Part shown: piece after piece, positions 15,626 to 23,546 of the stretch
Numbering within the stretch: the first letter of the stretch is position 1
How the letters are laid out: each line of letters opens with the position of its first letter
IMG/VR virus record: IMGVR_UViG_3300046804_004386
Location: 1-33,236 of that record
Origin: a virus
Strand: one strand, 5' to 3'
DNA: 33,236 bases
Program-made: the position numbers and the translations under genes
The notes under the pieces: model-generated
What the model was told of the DNA's origin: nothing
The model's input: only the letters and a program-made list of their open reading frames with translations
Databases searched by the model: none

Positions 15626-18340
15626 TTACCTCATCAGACCAAGAGTTTCTTGTTTGGATCTCATTCCCCTAGTACCTGCAGTGAATCTTGGCGGTTTATT
15701 AGATGATCCTCCTCTACCACCTCCAGATCTCTTAGATGAAGGTACTGGAGGTCCATAGACAACTTTTGGTTTTCTTGATACTGGCGGAGATACTGGTTTT
15801 ACTCCAGCATTTCTGGGGCGAGCAAATCTAGATTTATAAGACTCTCCAGTATTTTTTTGTGGTTTATCATACAATTTAACTCCCTGCCCATACTTTGCGG
15901 TTGTTTGTGCTTTTTTCTCAGCAGCTATTTGCTGTGGAGTTTTATTTTTACCAGTTCTTGGATCTAGATTACTTCTATTAATTTCACCGATCTTAATTCT
16001 AGAACCTAACGCTCTCTGATTTAACCATCCAATGTCTTGTGCAAATCTACCTAACATAGAAGCACCATAATACGTTGCATCGCTCATAGATCCCTTCATT
16101 AAACCTTGCTTTGCTAATGAAGCATATTCTCCAACAGACCTATTGAAATTATATCTATCGTCTGAATAAAGAGTATTGCCTTTACCATCAGTAGATGCGG
16201 AAAATCTTCCCAAAATAGAATTAAATGCTGCACCTCTAGGACCTAAATCATCAGTGTATGCACCTCCACCTTTAGCACGTTTATTAATATCCTCCTGGTT
16301 CCAGTTCATTTTCACTTGACCAGTTTTTGGATCTACCATTAGACCACTTTTACCCATTGTTTTCTCAATGGTTTTTTGTCTCATCGCATCAACTTCTTTG
16401 TTCGATAAAATTTTAAAAGGTCTTCCCAAAGGACCCAATAAAGCTTTAGCAAATGTCAAGTTTCTCATCATAGTAGCATTGCCAGATGGTATTGGAATTA
16501 ACCCCTTATCTGCAATTTCTTTAAACGGTCCATCGGGAAGATTTTTAACAAACTTATCACCAAAACTAATCATTGTATCTTGTGCCCTTTCCATTCTTCC
16601 GGCACCTTCTTTATATTTTTTGGAACTAGACATATTTGACATAAAATCGAAAAATCCAACTCCAGCTTTTTTAGGTGCTTGCGATATTTGGGATGCTGCA
16701 TCTGCTGCTTTTTTTTGTAATCCTCCCGATTGAACCTCAGATAAAGCTTGATTGCCAATTTTTAGTGCTTGATCATAGAGACCCGCTCCAAATTGAGTGC
16801 CGGACTGCATTAATTTGGATACATCTTTCTCTAAACCACCACCAGAGAGATATTTTTGGGCATTAACTCCTTGATTAAGAATAGAGTTATAAGAACTTGC
16901 TGCACCACCGACAGCTTGCCCAATTGTATTTTGAACTGATACTCCGGCTTTCCTAGCTAAATCATTAGCCCATTTATATTGTGGTGCTAACCCCTTTAAA
17001 ATTTCATTAAGATAATATCCAGCACTACCAACAAATTTATCAGAATCAGATCCACCTACCAATCCACCACCCGCTGCATAAATTTTACCACTCATAACTT
17101 TGGGTTTATTTGTTCCACCCCCAGCAGCATTCATTGCCTCCAGCGTATCAACACCATACTTTTGAACAGCACCACGAGACATAACAAATTCACCATCAGA
17201 AAGCATTGCAGGAACTTTATCAATACCCTTCTCACCACTTACATAACCTTCAGCAAATCCACCACCACTAAATCCATAAGATTTGGTCTTACCGCTTTGT
17301 AAGTATGATATTTGTTCATCAATCTCTGCACCTTTACCCCAGAGTTTATCAAAAAAATTGAGATTTGATTTTTGTTGCTGAAGTGCTTTTATTTTATCCG
17401 CTGAACTTCCAGAGGCACTATCAGTTTTTCCTTCTTGTTCATTAACAGTTCCTGGAAATAAAGCTGGTATAGTTGCTCCAGCAGTGAATAATCCAGCTCC
17501 AATTCCTAAAGGACTTTTTATAAATCTTAGAAGCTGTGGTATTCCAACTTTTCCTATTTGAAATATAAATCTACCTACTATTCCTAAGGTTCCTCGAATG
17601 AGTTTACCGAAACTATTTCCAAATAAAATATAAGATCCAAGTAAAGCAGGCCACCAATCACCTATAAACCTAATTATAGATTTAACTTTACTAACGTTTT
17701 TCGGATCTCCCAACCATTCAACAAGTTTATATACTATCCTACCAAGAATAATATTTGTAAAGAAACTTATTATTTTATCTAATGTAGATTTAACAGGAGA
17801 TATTATTTTTTCAGCTATCTTCTTTAAACCTTCAAATCTTTTTTCTAATTTACTTTCAGCAAGAGATCTTTTTTCTTGCTCTTCTTTTTTTCTATCAAAA
17901 TCTCTAGTTGAATCTTTTATTTTTTGCTGCTGTTTCAGAGTTTCGCTAATTGATATTACAGCAGAAGAAATTGCAGAAATATTATCTTCTAAACCCTTAA
18001 TTAAAGGAGAAGTACTAATTACTGATTGTGGAAGTGTTTTTGTAGAATTTTTTCCTGTGATAAGTCCTTTAACATTTCCAACATCAAATGACGTTGAAGA
18101 TATTTTCTTTTTCTTTACTTCAAATCTTCCTTTATTCTTTTTACTTCTGACCTTTTTATACTCATCCGTCAGAAGCATTATTTCTTCGGTAGGAATTGTT
18201 TTATTGGTCATCCTACCTTTGACCATAGCCTCCTTAAGAAGAGTCAAATAAGTATCATAATCTAGATCAAAAATATCATCAAGCCCGATTAGCCTTAGTA
18301 CTCTTTCATCTATCTCTTCTTTAGGATTAGAAATGGGCAT
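15626..18340 (-). CDS. tape-measure-like tail protein, 904 aa
   Basis: The N-terminal 130 residues are charged and helical; a coiled coil (EKRSLAESKLEKRFEGLKKI) lies around 155-175 and hydrophobic segments (ILGRIVYKLVEWLG, LLGSYILFGNSF) around 195-290. Residues about 355-405 carry GYVSGEKGIDKVPAMLSDGE followed by FVMSRGAV. This G-x-D-x-VPAMLxxGEFVM pattern is typical of phage tail tape-measure proteins. The C-terminus is rich in Arg, Gly, Ser and Pro. Its layout parallels the 1031-residue gene downstream, so the two may be old paralogs. In position it corresponds to the T4 hub/tape-measure region (gp29), though no clear gp29 similarity is seen. It overlaps gp51 by 14 nt. Confidence 0.6.
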   Translation of the reverse strand: MPISNPKEEIDERVLRLIGLDDIFDLDYDTYLTLLKEAMVKGRMTNKTIPTEEIMLLTDEYKKVRSKKNKGRFEVKKKKISSTSFDVGNVKGLITGKNSTKTLPQSVISTSPLIKGLEDNISAISSAVISISETLKQQQKIKDSTRDFDRKKEEQEKRSLAESKLEKRFEGLKKIAEKIISPVKSTLDKIISFFTNIILGRIVYKLVEWLGDPKNVSKVKSIIRFIGDWWPALLGSYILFGNSFGKLIRGTLGIVGRFIFQIGKVGIPQLLRFIKSPLGIGAGLFTAGATIPALFPGTVNEQEGKTDSASGSSADKIKALQQQKSNLNFFDKLWGKGAEIDEQISYLQSGKTKSYGFSGGGFAEGYVSGEKGIDKVPAMLSDGEFVMSRGAVQKYGVDTLEAMNAAGGGTNKPKVMSGKIYAAGGGLVGGSDSDKFVGSAGYYLNEILKGLAPQYKWANDLARKAGVSVQNTIGQAVGGAASSYNSILNQGVNAQKYLSGGGLEKDVSKLMQSGTQFGAGLYDQALKIGNQALSEVQSGGLQKKAADAASQISQAPKKAGVGFFDFMSNMSSSKKYKEGAGRMERAQDTMISFGDKFVKNLPDGPFKEIADKGLIPIPSGNATMMRNLTFAKALLGPLGRPFKILSNKEVDAMRQKTIEKTMGKSGLMVDPKTGQVKMNWNQEDINKRAKGGGAYTDDLGPRGAAFNSILGRFSASTDGKGNTLYSDDRYNFNRSVGEYASLAKQGLMKGSMSDATYYGASMLGRFAQDIGWLNQRALGSRIKIGEINRSNLDPRTGKNKTPQQIAAEKKAQTTAKYGQGVKLYDKPQKNTGESYKSRFARPRNAGVKPVSPPVSRKPKVVYGPPVPSSKRSGGGRGGSSNKPPRFTAGTRGMRSKQETLGLMR

Positions 18341-18515
18341 TGCTCATTTGTAGTTTTTGTTTGGACTCTTCTTCTTCAAGATGCTGTTGCAATAATCCAA
18401 CGTATATATCTCTCTCCCAAGGGATCATATTTTCAATCTCCCATAATGAATATTTATGGTATTGCACCAACGAAAAATTCAAACGAAAATAATTTTCAAG
18501 GTCCATATGGACCAT
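18327..18515 (-). CDS. gp51: baseplate hub assembly protein gp51-like, 62 aa
   Basis: The small product contains YFRLNFSLVQYHKYSLWEIE and NMIPWERDIYVGLLQQHLEE, which fits the short gp51/T4-tail-chaperone type proteins (WERD-x-Y-x-x-LL). In T4, gp51 follows gp26 and is needed to assemble the hub but is not in the virion; the same order is seen here. The first ATG (18515) abuts an AGGA ribosome site, so the second ATG at 18506-18504 has better spacing. That ATG sits inside a 14-bp perfect palindrome (18500-18513). Confidence 0.6.
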   Translation of the reverse strand: MVHMDLENYFRLNFSLVQYHKYSLWEIENMIPWERDIYVGLLQQHLEEEESKQKLQMSNAHF

Positions 18516-18517
18516 TC

Positions 18518-19237
18518 CTATGCGAAAAAAGATGCTAACCCTTCTAAAACAACTTCGCTTTCAATTTGGGTGACTGGATTTTTGACGCTAATAGTGTGAG
18601 AAAGTTTAGGCATAGTTTCAAAGAATTTCTCAATATCCTTGAACTGAGATGAATTCATAGATTCCAAAAAGTCATTAAGTTCTTTTTTAGAAACATCAGA
18701 TGCAGACCAAACTTCATCTGCAGTAAAAATTTTATCTATGCAAGATGCAATAAGGTCAAAAGACTGATCCATCGCATTCTTACTATTAAAATCAAAATTA
18801 TTTTTAATAAATTGATCTAAAGAAGGATATTTCATTTCCATCATAATAGAATCATCTAATTTAATTCTATTATGATGGTCTTCATTTTTCTGTACTTTAA
18901 TATCATCTAAACTAATTTTTACGGGAACTTGCGTTTCTCCATCATCAGGGCAAATAATGTTAACTTCCAACTCTTCGCCAACAGATTTGCCGCGAATATT
19001 AAGAAACAAATACTCAATATCAAAAGTGGGAAGTGATTCCACTTTAATATTTTTTGTTAGAATACAATTTTTTATAACACTCTTAATTGCTGTTGTAATT
19101 TGCTTATTATCTTCGCTTTCTAAAGCAATTACAAGCAATTTCTCTTCCTTAACAAGAAAAGGTCTATATTGAATCGTCTCTCCTGTTGAAGGCAATTCAA
19201 GTTCATAAGTTGGCGTAACAATCTTAGGTAATGGCAT
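18518..19237 (-). CDS. gp26: baseplate hub subunit gp26
   Basis: The 239-residue protein starts MPLPKIVTPTYELELPSTGE, then QYRPFLVKEEKLLVIALESE, the signature of the T4 gp26 family (PF12322). It continues through NIRGKSVGEELEVNIICPDD, another family block. gp26 is a hub assembly protein in T4. It is the first gene of the long minus-strand late operon and has a perfect late promoter about 30 nt upstream. The stop is 2 nt from gp51. Length is close to that of other cyanophage gp26 proteins (about 230-240). Confidence 0.85.
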   Translation of the reverse strand: MPLPKIVTPTYELELPSTGETIQYRPFLVKEEKLLVIALESEDNKQITTAIKSVIKNCILTKNIKVESLPTFDIEYLFLNIRGKSVGEELEVNIICPDDGETQVPVKISLDDIKVQKNEDHHNRIKLDDSIMMEMKYPSLDQFIKNNFDFNSKNAMDQSFDLIASCIDKIFTADEVWSASDVSKKELNDFLESMNSSQFKDIEKFFETMPKLSHTISVKNPVTQIESEVVLEGLASFFA

Positions 19238-19266
19238 AATGTCTTATAAAAACATTCAGGTTTGAC

Positions 19267-19274
19267 TATTTATA
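19267..19274 (-). promoter_or_regulatory. late promoter TATAAATA for the baseplate hub operon
   Basis: The minus strand reads CTATAAATAG, a perfect match to the T4-type late -10 element recognised by gp55 with gp33 and the sliding clamp. It lies about 30 nt before the gp26 ATG and should drive the operon running to 2221. Confidence 0.75.
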
Positions 19275-19331
19275 GACAATGGACAGATAAAAAAGTGTCC
19301 ACAGGACGCCCAAAGGAGAGAAATTTTGCAG

Positions 19332-19337
19332 TATAAT
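19332..19337 (+). promoter_or_regulatory. possible -10 box (TATAAT) for the small membrane protein pair
   Basis: A perfect TATAAT lies 24 nt before the ATG of the 79-residue gene, but no good -35 box is found 16-18 nt upstream. A TTGACT at 19263-19268 is paired only with GATAAA at 19286-19291. An inverted repeat TGGACA-N10-TGTCCA (19280-19301) between them could be a binding site. Promoter use is uncertain. Confidence 0.35.
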
Positions 19338-19360
19338 GAGTAGGTAAACAAACAATTCCT

Positions 19361-19600
19361 ATGCGTCAAGTTTTTTTTGGTCTTATTTTTCTTTATGGTG
19401 CAGGTCTATCAACCTATTTTGGATCTTGGGCTATTAAAGATATGTATGCTTTGGAAAAAGCAGTTTCGGTAGGTGCTCATCACGAAGAAATTCGTCATAG
19501 AATGAATGTTTCTGCTGAGGGAAACTGGTTCCTCCTCGCAAATCTTATTGCAGTAACTGGTTCTCTTGGACTCATTGGATCTTCCAAAAAAGATGACTAA
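19361..19600 (+). CDS. small membrane protein, 79 aa, unknown function
   Basis: Two hydrophobic segments are visible: residues about 4-22 (VFFGLIFLYGAGLSTYFGSW) and about 55-73 (NWFLLANLIAVTGSLGLIG). A polar linker rich in His and charged residues (VGAHHEEIRHRMN) lies between them, and the C-terminus is lysine-rich (SSKKDD). It is probably an inner- or thylakoid-membrane protein. It overlaps the next small gene by 8 nt and lies on the plus strand, against the late operon. I recall similar conserved cyanophage proteins but no function. Confidence 0.68.
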   Translation: MRQVFFGLIFLYGAGLSTYFGSWAIKDMYALEKAVSVGAHHEEIRHRMNVSAEGNWFLLANLIAVTGSLGLIGSSKKDD

Positions 19601-19715
19601 TCTAATCAAAATTGCGTCAATAATTTACATTGGAATAGTAGTATCTTCTTTTGGAATTGCATACTTAACATCAATTTTACCTCTTTCTGATCCGCCTGTG
19701 GATGCAAGAGAGTGA
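19593..19715 (+). CDS. very small single-pass membrane protein, 40 aa
   Basis: A 40-residue frame opens at ATG 19593-19595, overlapping the end of the 79-residue gene by 8 nt, and stops at TGA 19713-19715 inside the terminator stem. One hydrophobic segment covers residues about 5-30 (KIASIIYIGIVVSSFGIAYL), then LPLSDPPVDARE. Size and layout resemble small photosystem or cytochrome b6f subunits, but I cannot match it to a named one. Coding is supported by the overlap and the terminator placed right at its stop. Confidence 0.62.
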   Translation: MTNLIKIASIIYIGIVVSSFGIAYLTSILPLSDPPVDARE

Positions 19716-19737
19716 GGGTCTTCGGACCCTCTTTTTT
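19714..19737 (+). terminator. strong Rho-independent terminator with UUCG loop
   Basis: GAGGGTC (19714-19720) pairs perfectly with GACCCTC (19725-19731) around a TTCG tetraloop, followed by six T residues (19732-19737). It ends the two-gene plus-strand unit just before the convergent gp54-like gene. Confidence 0.92.
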
Positions 19738-19738
19738 A

Positions 19739-20563
19739 TTACTTAACAGTATTTCCAGATGCATTAGCCGCGATATCAGGAACTCCACCGATACTAAATT
19801 CGCCACTAAAGGTAGGATTTTGTGTAAATGATCCAGGAGATAATTGAAGAGTATTTAAAGCTGCTTGTTGTTCTGGAGAAAGTTGTGGATCCGCAGTATC
19901 ACTGGCAGTTTCATTATTTAAAATATACCTAACGTATGACATAGAAACAGTACACTTTAATAGCGAAGATCCATCATAAGCAACGGGAATTGAACTAACA
20001 CTTATTGGATAAGAATTAACAAATTCATATTGGAGAACTCGTGAATAATCTCGTTCGAATTTTCTTACAATTAATCCATCAGCACACATATATTCTTCAG
20101 GGTATCTGACTCTATAAAAATATCCAGGACTTTTAGATCCAACATTTTTATCAGGTTGTTTTGATACGGATTCATCAACAATAAATTTTATCCAAGTCTC
20201 AAAAAAACGAATTGGTAGATAATTTTGAGCATCAACATAAAAAGTTAGGTCAATTCTATCATCATAAACTCTTCGATATGCGTGTCTTTCAGTAACTCCG
20301 GTAAAATCATTATTGATTTCTAAAGTTGCAAGATTAGATCCAGGAAGAGTTGCTTCACAACACATCAAATTTAATTGAATTTGATCATTTGACCCCATAA
20401 CAAGACCATTACTCTCAAGAAACGATTTAGAACCTGAACTTTTTTCGTTTAATTTGGCAGGTACAGGAATTTCAACCTCAAAGTGAGATGATAAAGCAGG
20501 TCTAAGTAGATTTGCCTTAATGTCCGATACACTTCTTTTTGTTGGTGAATTAATAATTCCCAT
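19739..20563 (-). CDS. gp54: baseplate tail-tube initiator, gp54-like, 274 aa
   Basis: The protein has the tail-tube-like beta-barrel pattern: SSHFEVEIPVP (25-35), CCEATLPGSNLATLEI (68-83), HAYRRVYDDRIDLTFYVDAQ (94-113), FFETWIKFIVDES, then YRVRYPEEYM and a repeated-aromatic C-terminal strand (CTVSMSYVRYILNN). The same layout occurs in gp54 and gp19 of T4-like phages. gp54 sits on the gp48 cap and starts tube polymerisation; gp48 is encoded nearby on the other strand. It could instead be another tube-fold baseplate protein. The ATG lies next to the inverted-repeat promoter region shared with gp4. Confidence 0.62.
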   Translation of the reverse strand: MGIINSPTKRSVSDIKANLLRPALSSHFEVEIPVPAKLNEKSSGSKSFLESNGLVMGSNDQIQLNLMCCEATLPGSNLATLEINNDFTGVTERHAYRRVYDDRIDLTFYVDAQNYLPIRFFETWIKFIVDESVSKQPDKNVGSKSPGYFYRVRYPEEYMCADGLIVRKFERDYSRVLQYEFVNSYPISVSSIPVAYDGSSLLKCTVSMSYVRYILNNETASDTADPQLSPEQQAALNTLQLSPGSFTQNPTFSGEFSIGGVPDIAANASGNTVK

Positions 20564-20574
20564 TTATGAGACTT

Positions 20575-20620
20575 TAACCTTTTATAATATTATGTAGTCA
20601 ATAAATATTATAAAAGGTTA
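20575..20620. promoter_or_regulatory. divergent promoter region with perfect 17-bp inverted repeat
   Basis: The arms 20575-20591 and 20604-20620 are exact reverse complements (starting TAACCTTTTATAATATT) separated by 12 nt. Each arm carries TATAAT: plus strand at 20583-20588, facing gp4 (ATG 20634); minus strand at 20612-20607, facing gp54 (ATG 20563). The distances to the two starts are almost equal (about 44-45 nt). On the plus strand AATAAATA (20600-20607), a late-promoter-like octamer, lies 26 nt before the gp4 ATG. Confidence 0.65.
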
Positions 20621-20633
20621 CATAAGTATTAAA

Positions 20634-21086
20634 ATGCCTCGTGACTCAAAATATTATCAAGGCAGATTTCACCCCCAAAATCCCCAAAAATACAAAGGGG
20701 ATCCACGAAATATAATATACAGAAGTTCTTGGGAACTAAAATTTATGAAGTGGTGTGACTTGAACGAAAATATTTTAGAATATGGATCAGAAGAATTTTG
20801 GATTCCATACTTATCGCCAGTGGATAACAGAGTTCATAGATATTTTCCAGATTTTATCGTAAAGATGAAAAATTCTTTTAGTGAAGTTAAAACATATGTT
20901 GTGGAAATAAAACCACAAAAACAAACAATTCCACCAAAACAAAGGGCGAGAGTGACCAAATCATATCTAACAGAATGCAAAACTTATGCAGTCAATCAAG
21001 CAAAATGGAAAGCAGCGGAAGAATTTTGTGCAGACAGAATGATCGAGTTTAAAATAGTAACAGAAAAAGAACTGGGTATCAAATAA
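20634..21086 (+). CDS. gp4: head completion protein gp4 (nuclease fold)
   Basis: The 150-residue protein reads YQGRFHPQNPQKYKGDP, IIYRSSWELKFMKWCD, then SEEFWIPYLSPVDNRVHRYF PDF. The SSWE-x-K-F-x-x-[WC]CD, RYFPDF (D at about 79) and YVVEIKPQK (E97-I-K99) motifs fit the gp4 family, which has an endonuclease-like PD-(D/E)xK core. T4 gp4 (gp50/65) is needed to finish filled heads before tail joining. Length matches T4 gp4 (150). The gene is first of a plus-strand set with gp48 and gp53 and ends with TAATG overlap to the next gene. Confidence 0.85.
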   Translation: MPRDSKYYQGRFHPQNPQKYKGDPRNIIYRSSWELKFMKWCDLNENILEYGSEEFWIPYLSPVDNRVHRYFPDFIVKMKNSFSEVKTYVVEIKPQKQTIPPKQRARVTKSYLTECKTYAVNQAKWKAAEEFCADRMIEFKIVTEKELGIK

Positions 21087-21487
21087 TGCCAGAAGGTTTT
21101 GGTCAGTATCTAGAAAAATCTTCATCCTCTTCAACAAGAAGAATAAAAGAACTCAAAAAAAGAATTGTTGAATTGCAAATAAAAGATCCGGATGATTTAA
21201 TGTTGGTCATTATGGATGTATTCCGCGAAGAAGTATTATATCCAGAACCAGGAAAATTTTATACCTTTGTATATTCTCCCAAAACTCCAGATATTCAATA
21301 TGATCAATATCCACTTATAGCCTGCACAGAACTTTATAATTGGGGATTTAAAGCAATTAATTTTCATTGGAGACAATCCAGAAATTATACTTGGCAAGAA
21401 GTCTTGGGAAAACTTCACGTAGTAAAATATAATGAACTAGACGAATTGCTAGAGATACCATATGCAAAATTCCGTCTAAATAAATAA
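21086..21487 (+). CDS. conserved T4-like phage protein, 133 aa, unknown function
   Basis: It has a short coiled N-terminus (RRIKELKKRIVELQIKDPDD), then FYTFVYSPKTPDIQYDQYPL and LYNWGFKAINFHW. The F-x-Y-x-P-K-T-x-x-x-x-Y-D-x-[YF]-P-L and G-F-x-x-x-N-[FL]-H-[YW] pattern recurs in T4-like phage proteins of unknown role. It is translationally coupled to gp4 (one-base overlap), suggesting a head, neck or baseplate completion role (inference). There is no signal or membrane segment. Confidence 0.65.
   Translation: MPEGFGQYLEKSSSSSTRRIKELKKRIVELQIKDPDDLMLVIMDVFREEVLYPEPGKFYTFVYSPKTPDIQYDQYPLIACTELYNWGFKAINFHWRQSRNYTWQEVLGKLHVVKYNELDELLEIPYAKFRLNK
21479..21486 (+). promoter_or_regulatory. possible late promoter AATAAATA upstream of gp48
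   Basis: AATAAATA lies at the very end of the 133-residue gene, 73 nt before the gp48 ATG. It fits the NATAAATA late consensus. The leader it would give contains the inverted repeat 21515-21522 / 21552-21559. Confidence 0.35.
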
Positions 21488-21514
21488 AAACCTTGTGTCA
21501 ATGTTTACAAAAAC

Positions 21515-21559
21515 TAGACAACAAAGCTCTATTTGTTCCTTCGGTAGGGAGGTTGTCTA
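21515..21559 (+). promoter_or_regulatory. inverted repeat placing the gp48 ribosome site in a loop
   Basis: TAGACAAC (21515-21522) is the exact reverse complement of GTTGTCTA (21552-21559), whose last base precedes the gp48 ATG (21560). The ribosome site GGGAGG (21547-21552) falls at the edge of the loop. Folding could affect gp48 translation; this is inferred from sequence only. Confidence 0.4.
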
Positions 21560-22876
21560 ATGGCAGCGCAAACAGTAACAAGCGATAAAGCAGAATCCAA
21601 GGTAGGAACAGCAGGTACTAAAATCTATACTTCTACAAGAACAACTTTTAGTAAAAATTCTGATGGAACTATTGACCCCAAATCAGTAAAACACGAAATA
21701 TTATATCACGATGCTCCATTAAGTCCAGGAATAGTAGCAGCAACTAGCACTGGCACTTCTGGAAATTGGTCATTTAATAATAAACCACTATCAAATACAC
21801 CAGTTTTAGGTCCGGATGCTCAAAAATCACTCAAAGAAGGAGTATTAAAAGCAACAACTGAAAATCAAATAACAACTGCAGCAACTAAAGCAGGGATACC
21901 AGCTAAAGATCAAAAGGCACTATCAACAAAACAAGTAAATACTGCAGCAACAGCAGAAAATACCGGAGACCAACAAATAACTACAGATTTGGCAAAAGAA
22001 AATAAACAAACAAGAAATAGTTTCTTTGGTGCTGGAGGATCTCAAGTTTTAAAATATCCACTAAATTTACAAAATGAATATCAAGATATTATTAAATTTA
22101 AAATGGTAAAATATGCACCAAAACCAATTTCCACTGGTGGAGATTTAAATCCAGTAGGATCTAGACCAACAACAAGAGAAATAATTGGTCAAGTTGTATT
22201 ACCAATTCCAGCAGGAATAAGTATAGCAAATATGGTAGAGTGGGGACAAGATACATTTAACCCATTACAAGCAACCGCTGCCACAATAGCACTAAGTGGT
22301 ATTACTGGAGGAGGTAAAGCCGCAGCAGATCAAACCAACAATGCAGTTGATGCTGCATCTGCAAATTCTTCAGATCTAAAAGCGGCAGTGGCAAACTACT
22401 TTACAGAACAAGCAACAGGTACAACTAACCTATTATCCAGAACAAAGGGTGCAATATCAAACCCAAATATGGAATTATTATTTAATGCGCCATCACTGAG
22501 ACCTTTCAGTTTCTCATTCAAACTTAGTGCAAGAAGTAAAGATGAATCGGAAAGAATAAGATCCATTATTAGATTTTTTAAACAAGGAATGTCTCCAATA
22601 AGAACAGAGTCTCAACTATTTTTAAAAGCTCCACACACATTCCAAGTAGAATATTTACATAAAGGAGAATCGCACCGATACTTAAATAAATTTAAAGAAT
22701 GTGCATTGCAATCTTGTACTATTGATTATACTCCAGAAGGAAATTATGCAACATTTAGTGATGGTGCAATGGTTTCATATATGATGACATTACAATTTAC
22801 AGAGCTAGAACCAATATTCAACGATGATCACGGAAATTCAACAAATACCTACCCAGACCCAGATATAGGTTACTAA
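21560..22876 (+). CDS. gp48: baseplate tail-tube cap gp48
   Basis: The C-terminal half matches the T4 gp48 family: MELLFNAPSLRPFSFSFKL (about 304-322), DESERIRSIIRFFKQGMSP, HTFQVEYLHKGE, then CALQSCTIDYTPEGNYATF and MMTLQFTELEPIF (ending near residue 423). The N-terminal 150 residues are low-complexity Ala/Thr/Lys-rich and probably flexible. About residues 165-260 hold YPLNLQNEYQDIIKFKM and the Gly/Ala-rich insert. gp48 closes the baseplate dome and recruits gp54. GGGAGG lies 7 nt before the ATG. gp53 follows after 1 nt. Confidence 0.82.
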   Translation: MAAQTVTSDKAESKVGTAGTKIYTSTRTTFSKNSDGTIDPKSVKHEILYHDAPLSPGIVAATSTGTSGNWSFNNKPLSNTPVLGPDAQKSLKEGVLKATTENQITTAATKAGIPAKDQKALSTKQVNTAATAENTGDQQITTDLAKENKQTRNSFFGAGGSQVLKYPLNLQNEYQDIIKFKMVKYAPKPISTGGDLNPVGSRPTTREIIGQVVLPIPAGISIANMVEWGQDTFNPLQATAATIALSGITGGGKAAADQTNNAVDAASANSSDLKAAVANYFTEQATGTTNLLSRTKGAISNPNMELLFNAPSLRPFSFSFKLSARSKDESERIRSIIRFFKQGMSPIRTESQLFLKAPHTFQVEYLHKGESHRYLNKFKECALQSCTIDYTPEGNYATFSDGAMVSYMMTLQFTELEPIFNDDHGNSTNTYPDPDIGY

Positions 22877-22877
22877 A

Positions 22878-23546
22878 ATGTCAAATTATTTTCGTAGACT
22901 TCCAGATTTTGATTATGTCAGTAGGCTTCCAGAAGCAAAAATAGGTGATTACGTAAAAGTCAAAAATTTATTTAAAAGAGGCAAATTAAGAGAAGATATT
23001 TTTGAAAATCTATCTTTCTTTACAAAATACAAAATTAAAGGTGATGATAGACCAGATAACGTAGCATATGAGGTTTATCAAGATCAAACTCTTGATTGGC
23101 TAGTTCTTATTTGCAATAATATTGTAAATATTCAAACAGAATGGCCTATGACTCAACAAACATTCGATGAATATCTAATGGACAAATATGAAAATTACGA
23201 TACCATTTATAATGGTATTCATCACTACGAAACAACAGAAGTAAAAAATAGTCAAGGTGTGGTAATTGTTCCTGCAGGTTTACAAGTTGAATCTCCATAC
23301 CCAGTAAATTATTATGATTACTACATTAGTCAGCAAGGATATGTTCCAGATGCCTCAGTTGAAGTTACAAATTATCAATACGAAGAACAACTGGAAGAAA
23401 ATAAAAGAAATATCTATCTATTAAAGCCAAGATACCTTAATGTTGTCATTGATGATATGGCAGATATTATGGCATATAAAAAAGGGTCCACTCAATACGT
23501 GAGTGATACCCTTAAAACAGCAGATAATATTAGATTATATTCCTAA
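22878..23546 (+). CDS. gp53: baseplate wedge subunit gp53
   Basis: The N-terminus reads YFRRLPDFDYVSRLPEAK, DYVKVKNLFKRGKLREDIF (24-42) and VAYEVYQDQTLDWLVLICNN. These are the hallmark blocks of gp53 (PF11246). The DPxxVAYExYxDxxLDWxxLxxN block is shared with LysM-like wedge proteins. gp53 joins wedges to each other around the hub in T4. Length (222) is near T4 gp53 (196). Its last codons abut the gp32 stop codon with no spacer, and a hairpin inside its final 70 nt serves as a terminator for the opposite strand. Confidence 0.9.
   Translation: MSNYFRRLPDFDYVSRLPEAKIGDYVKVKNLFKRGKLREDIFENLSFFTKYKIKGDDRPDNVAYEVYQDQTLDWLVLICNNIVNIQTEWPMTQQTFDEYLMDKYENYDTIYNGIHHYETTEVKNSQGVVIVPAGLQVESPYPVNYYDYYISQQGYVPDASVEVTNYQYEEQLEENKRNIYLLKPRYLNVVIDDMADIMAYKKGSTQYVSDTLKTADNIRLYS
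23478..23513 (-). terminator. Rho-independent terminator for gp32, inside the 3' end of gp53
   Basis: On the minus strand AAGGGT (23513-23508) pairs with ACCCTT (23487-23482). Inside it CACTCA (23505-23500) pairs with TGAGTG (23494-23489) around a 5-nt loop. A run of six T follows (23483-23478). It lies 34-69 nt after the gp32 stop, fully within gp53 coding sequence. Confidence 0.78.

Noticed and set aside
18451-18458. Late-promoter-like CATAAATA on the minus strand inside gp51
   Set aside because: It lies over 100 nt before the next gene start and within coding sequence; the perfect promoter at 19267-19274 already explains this operon.
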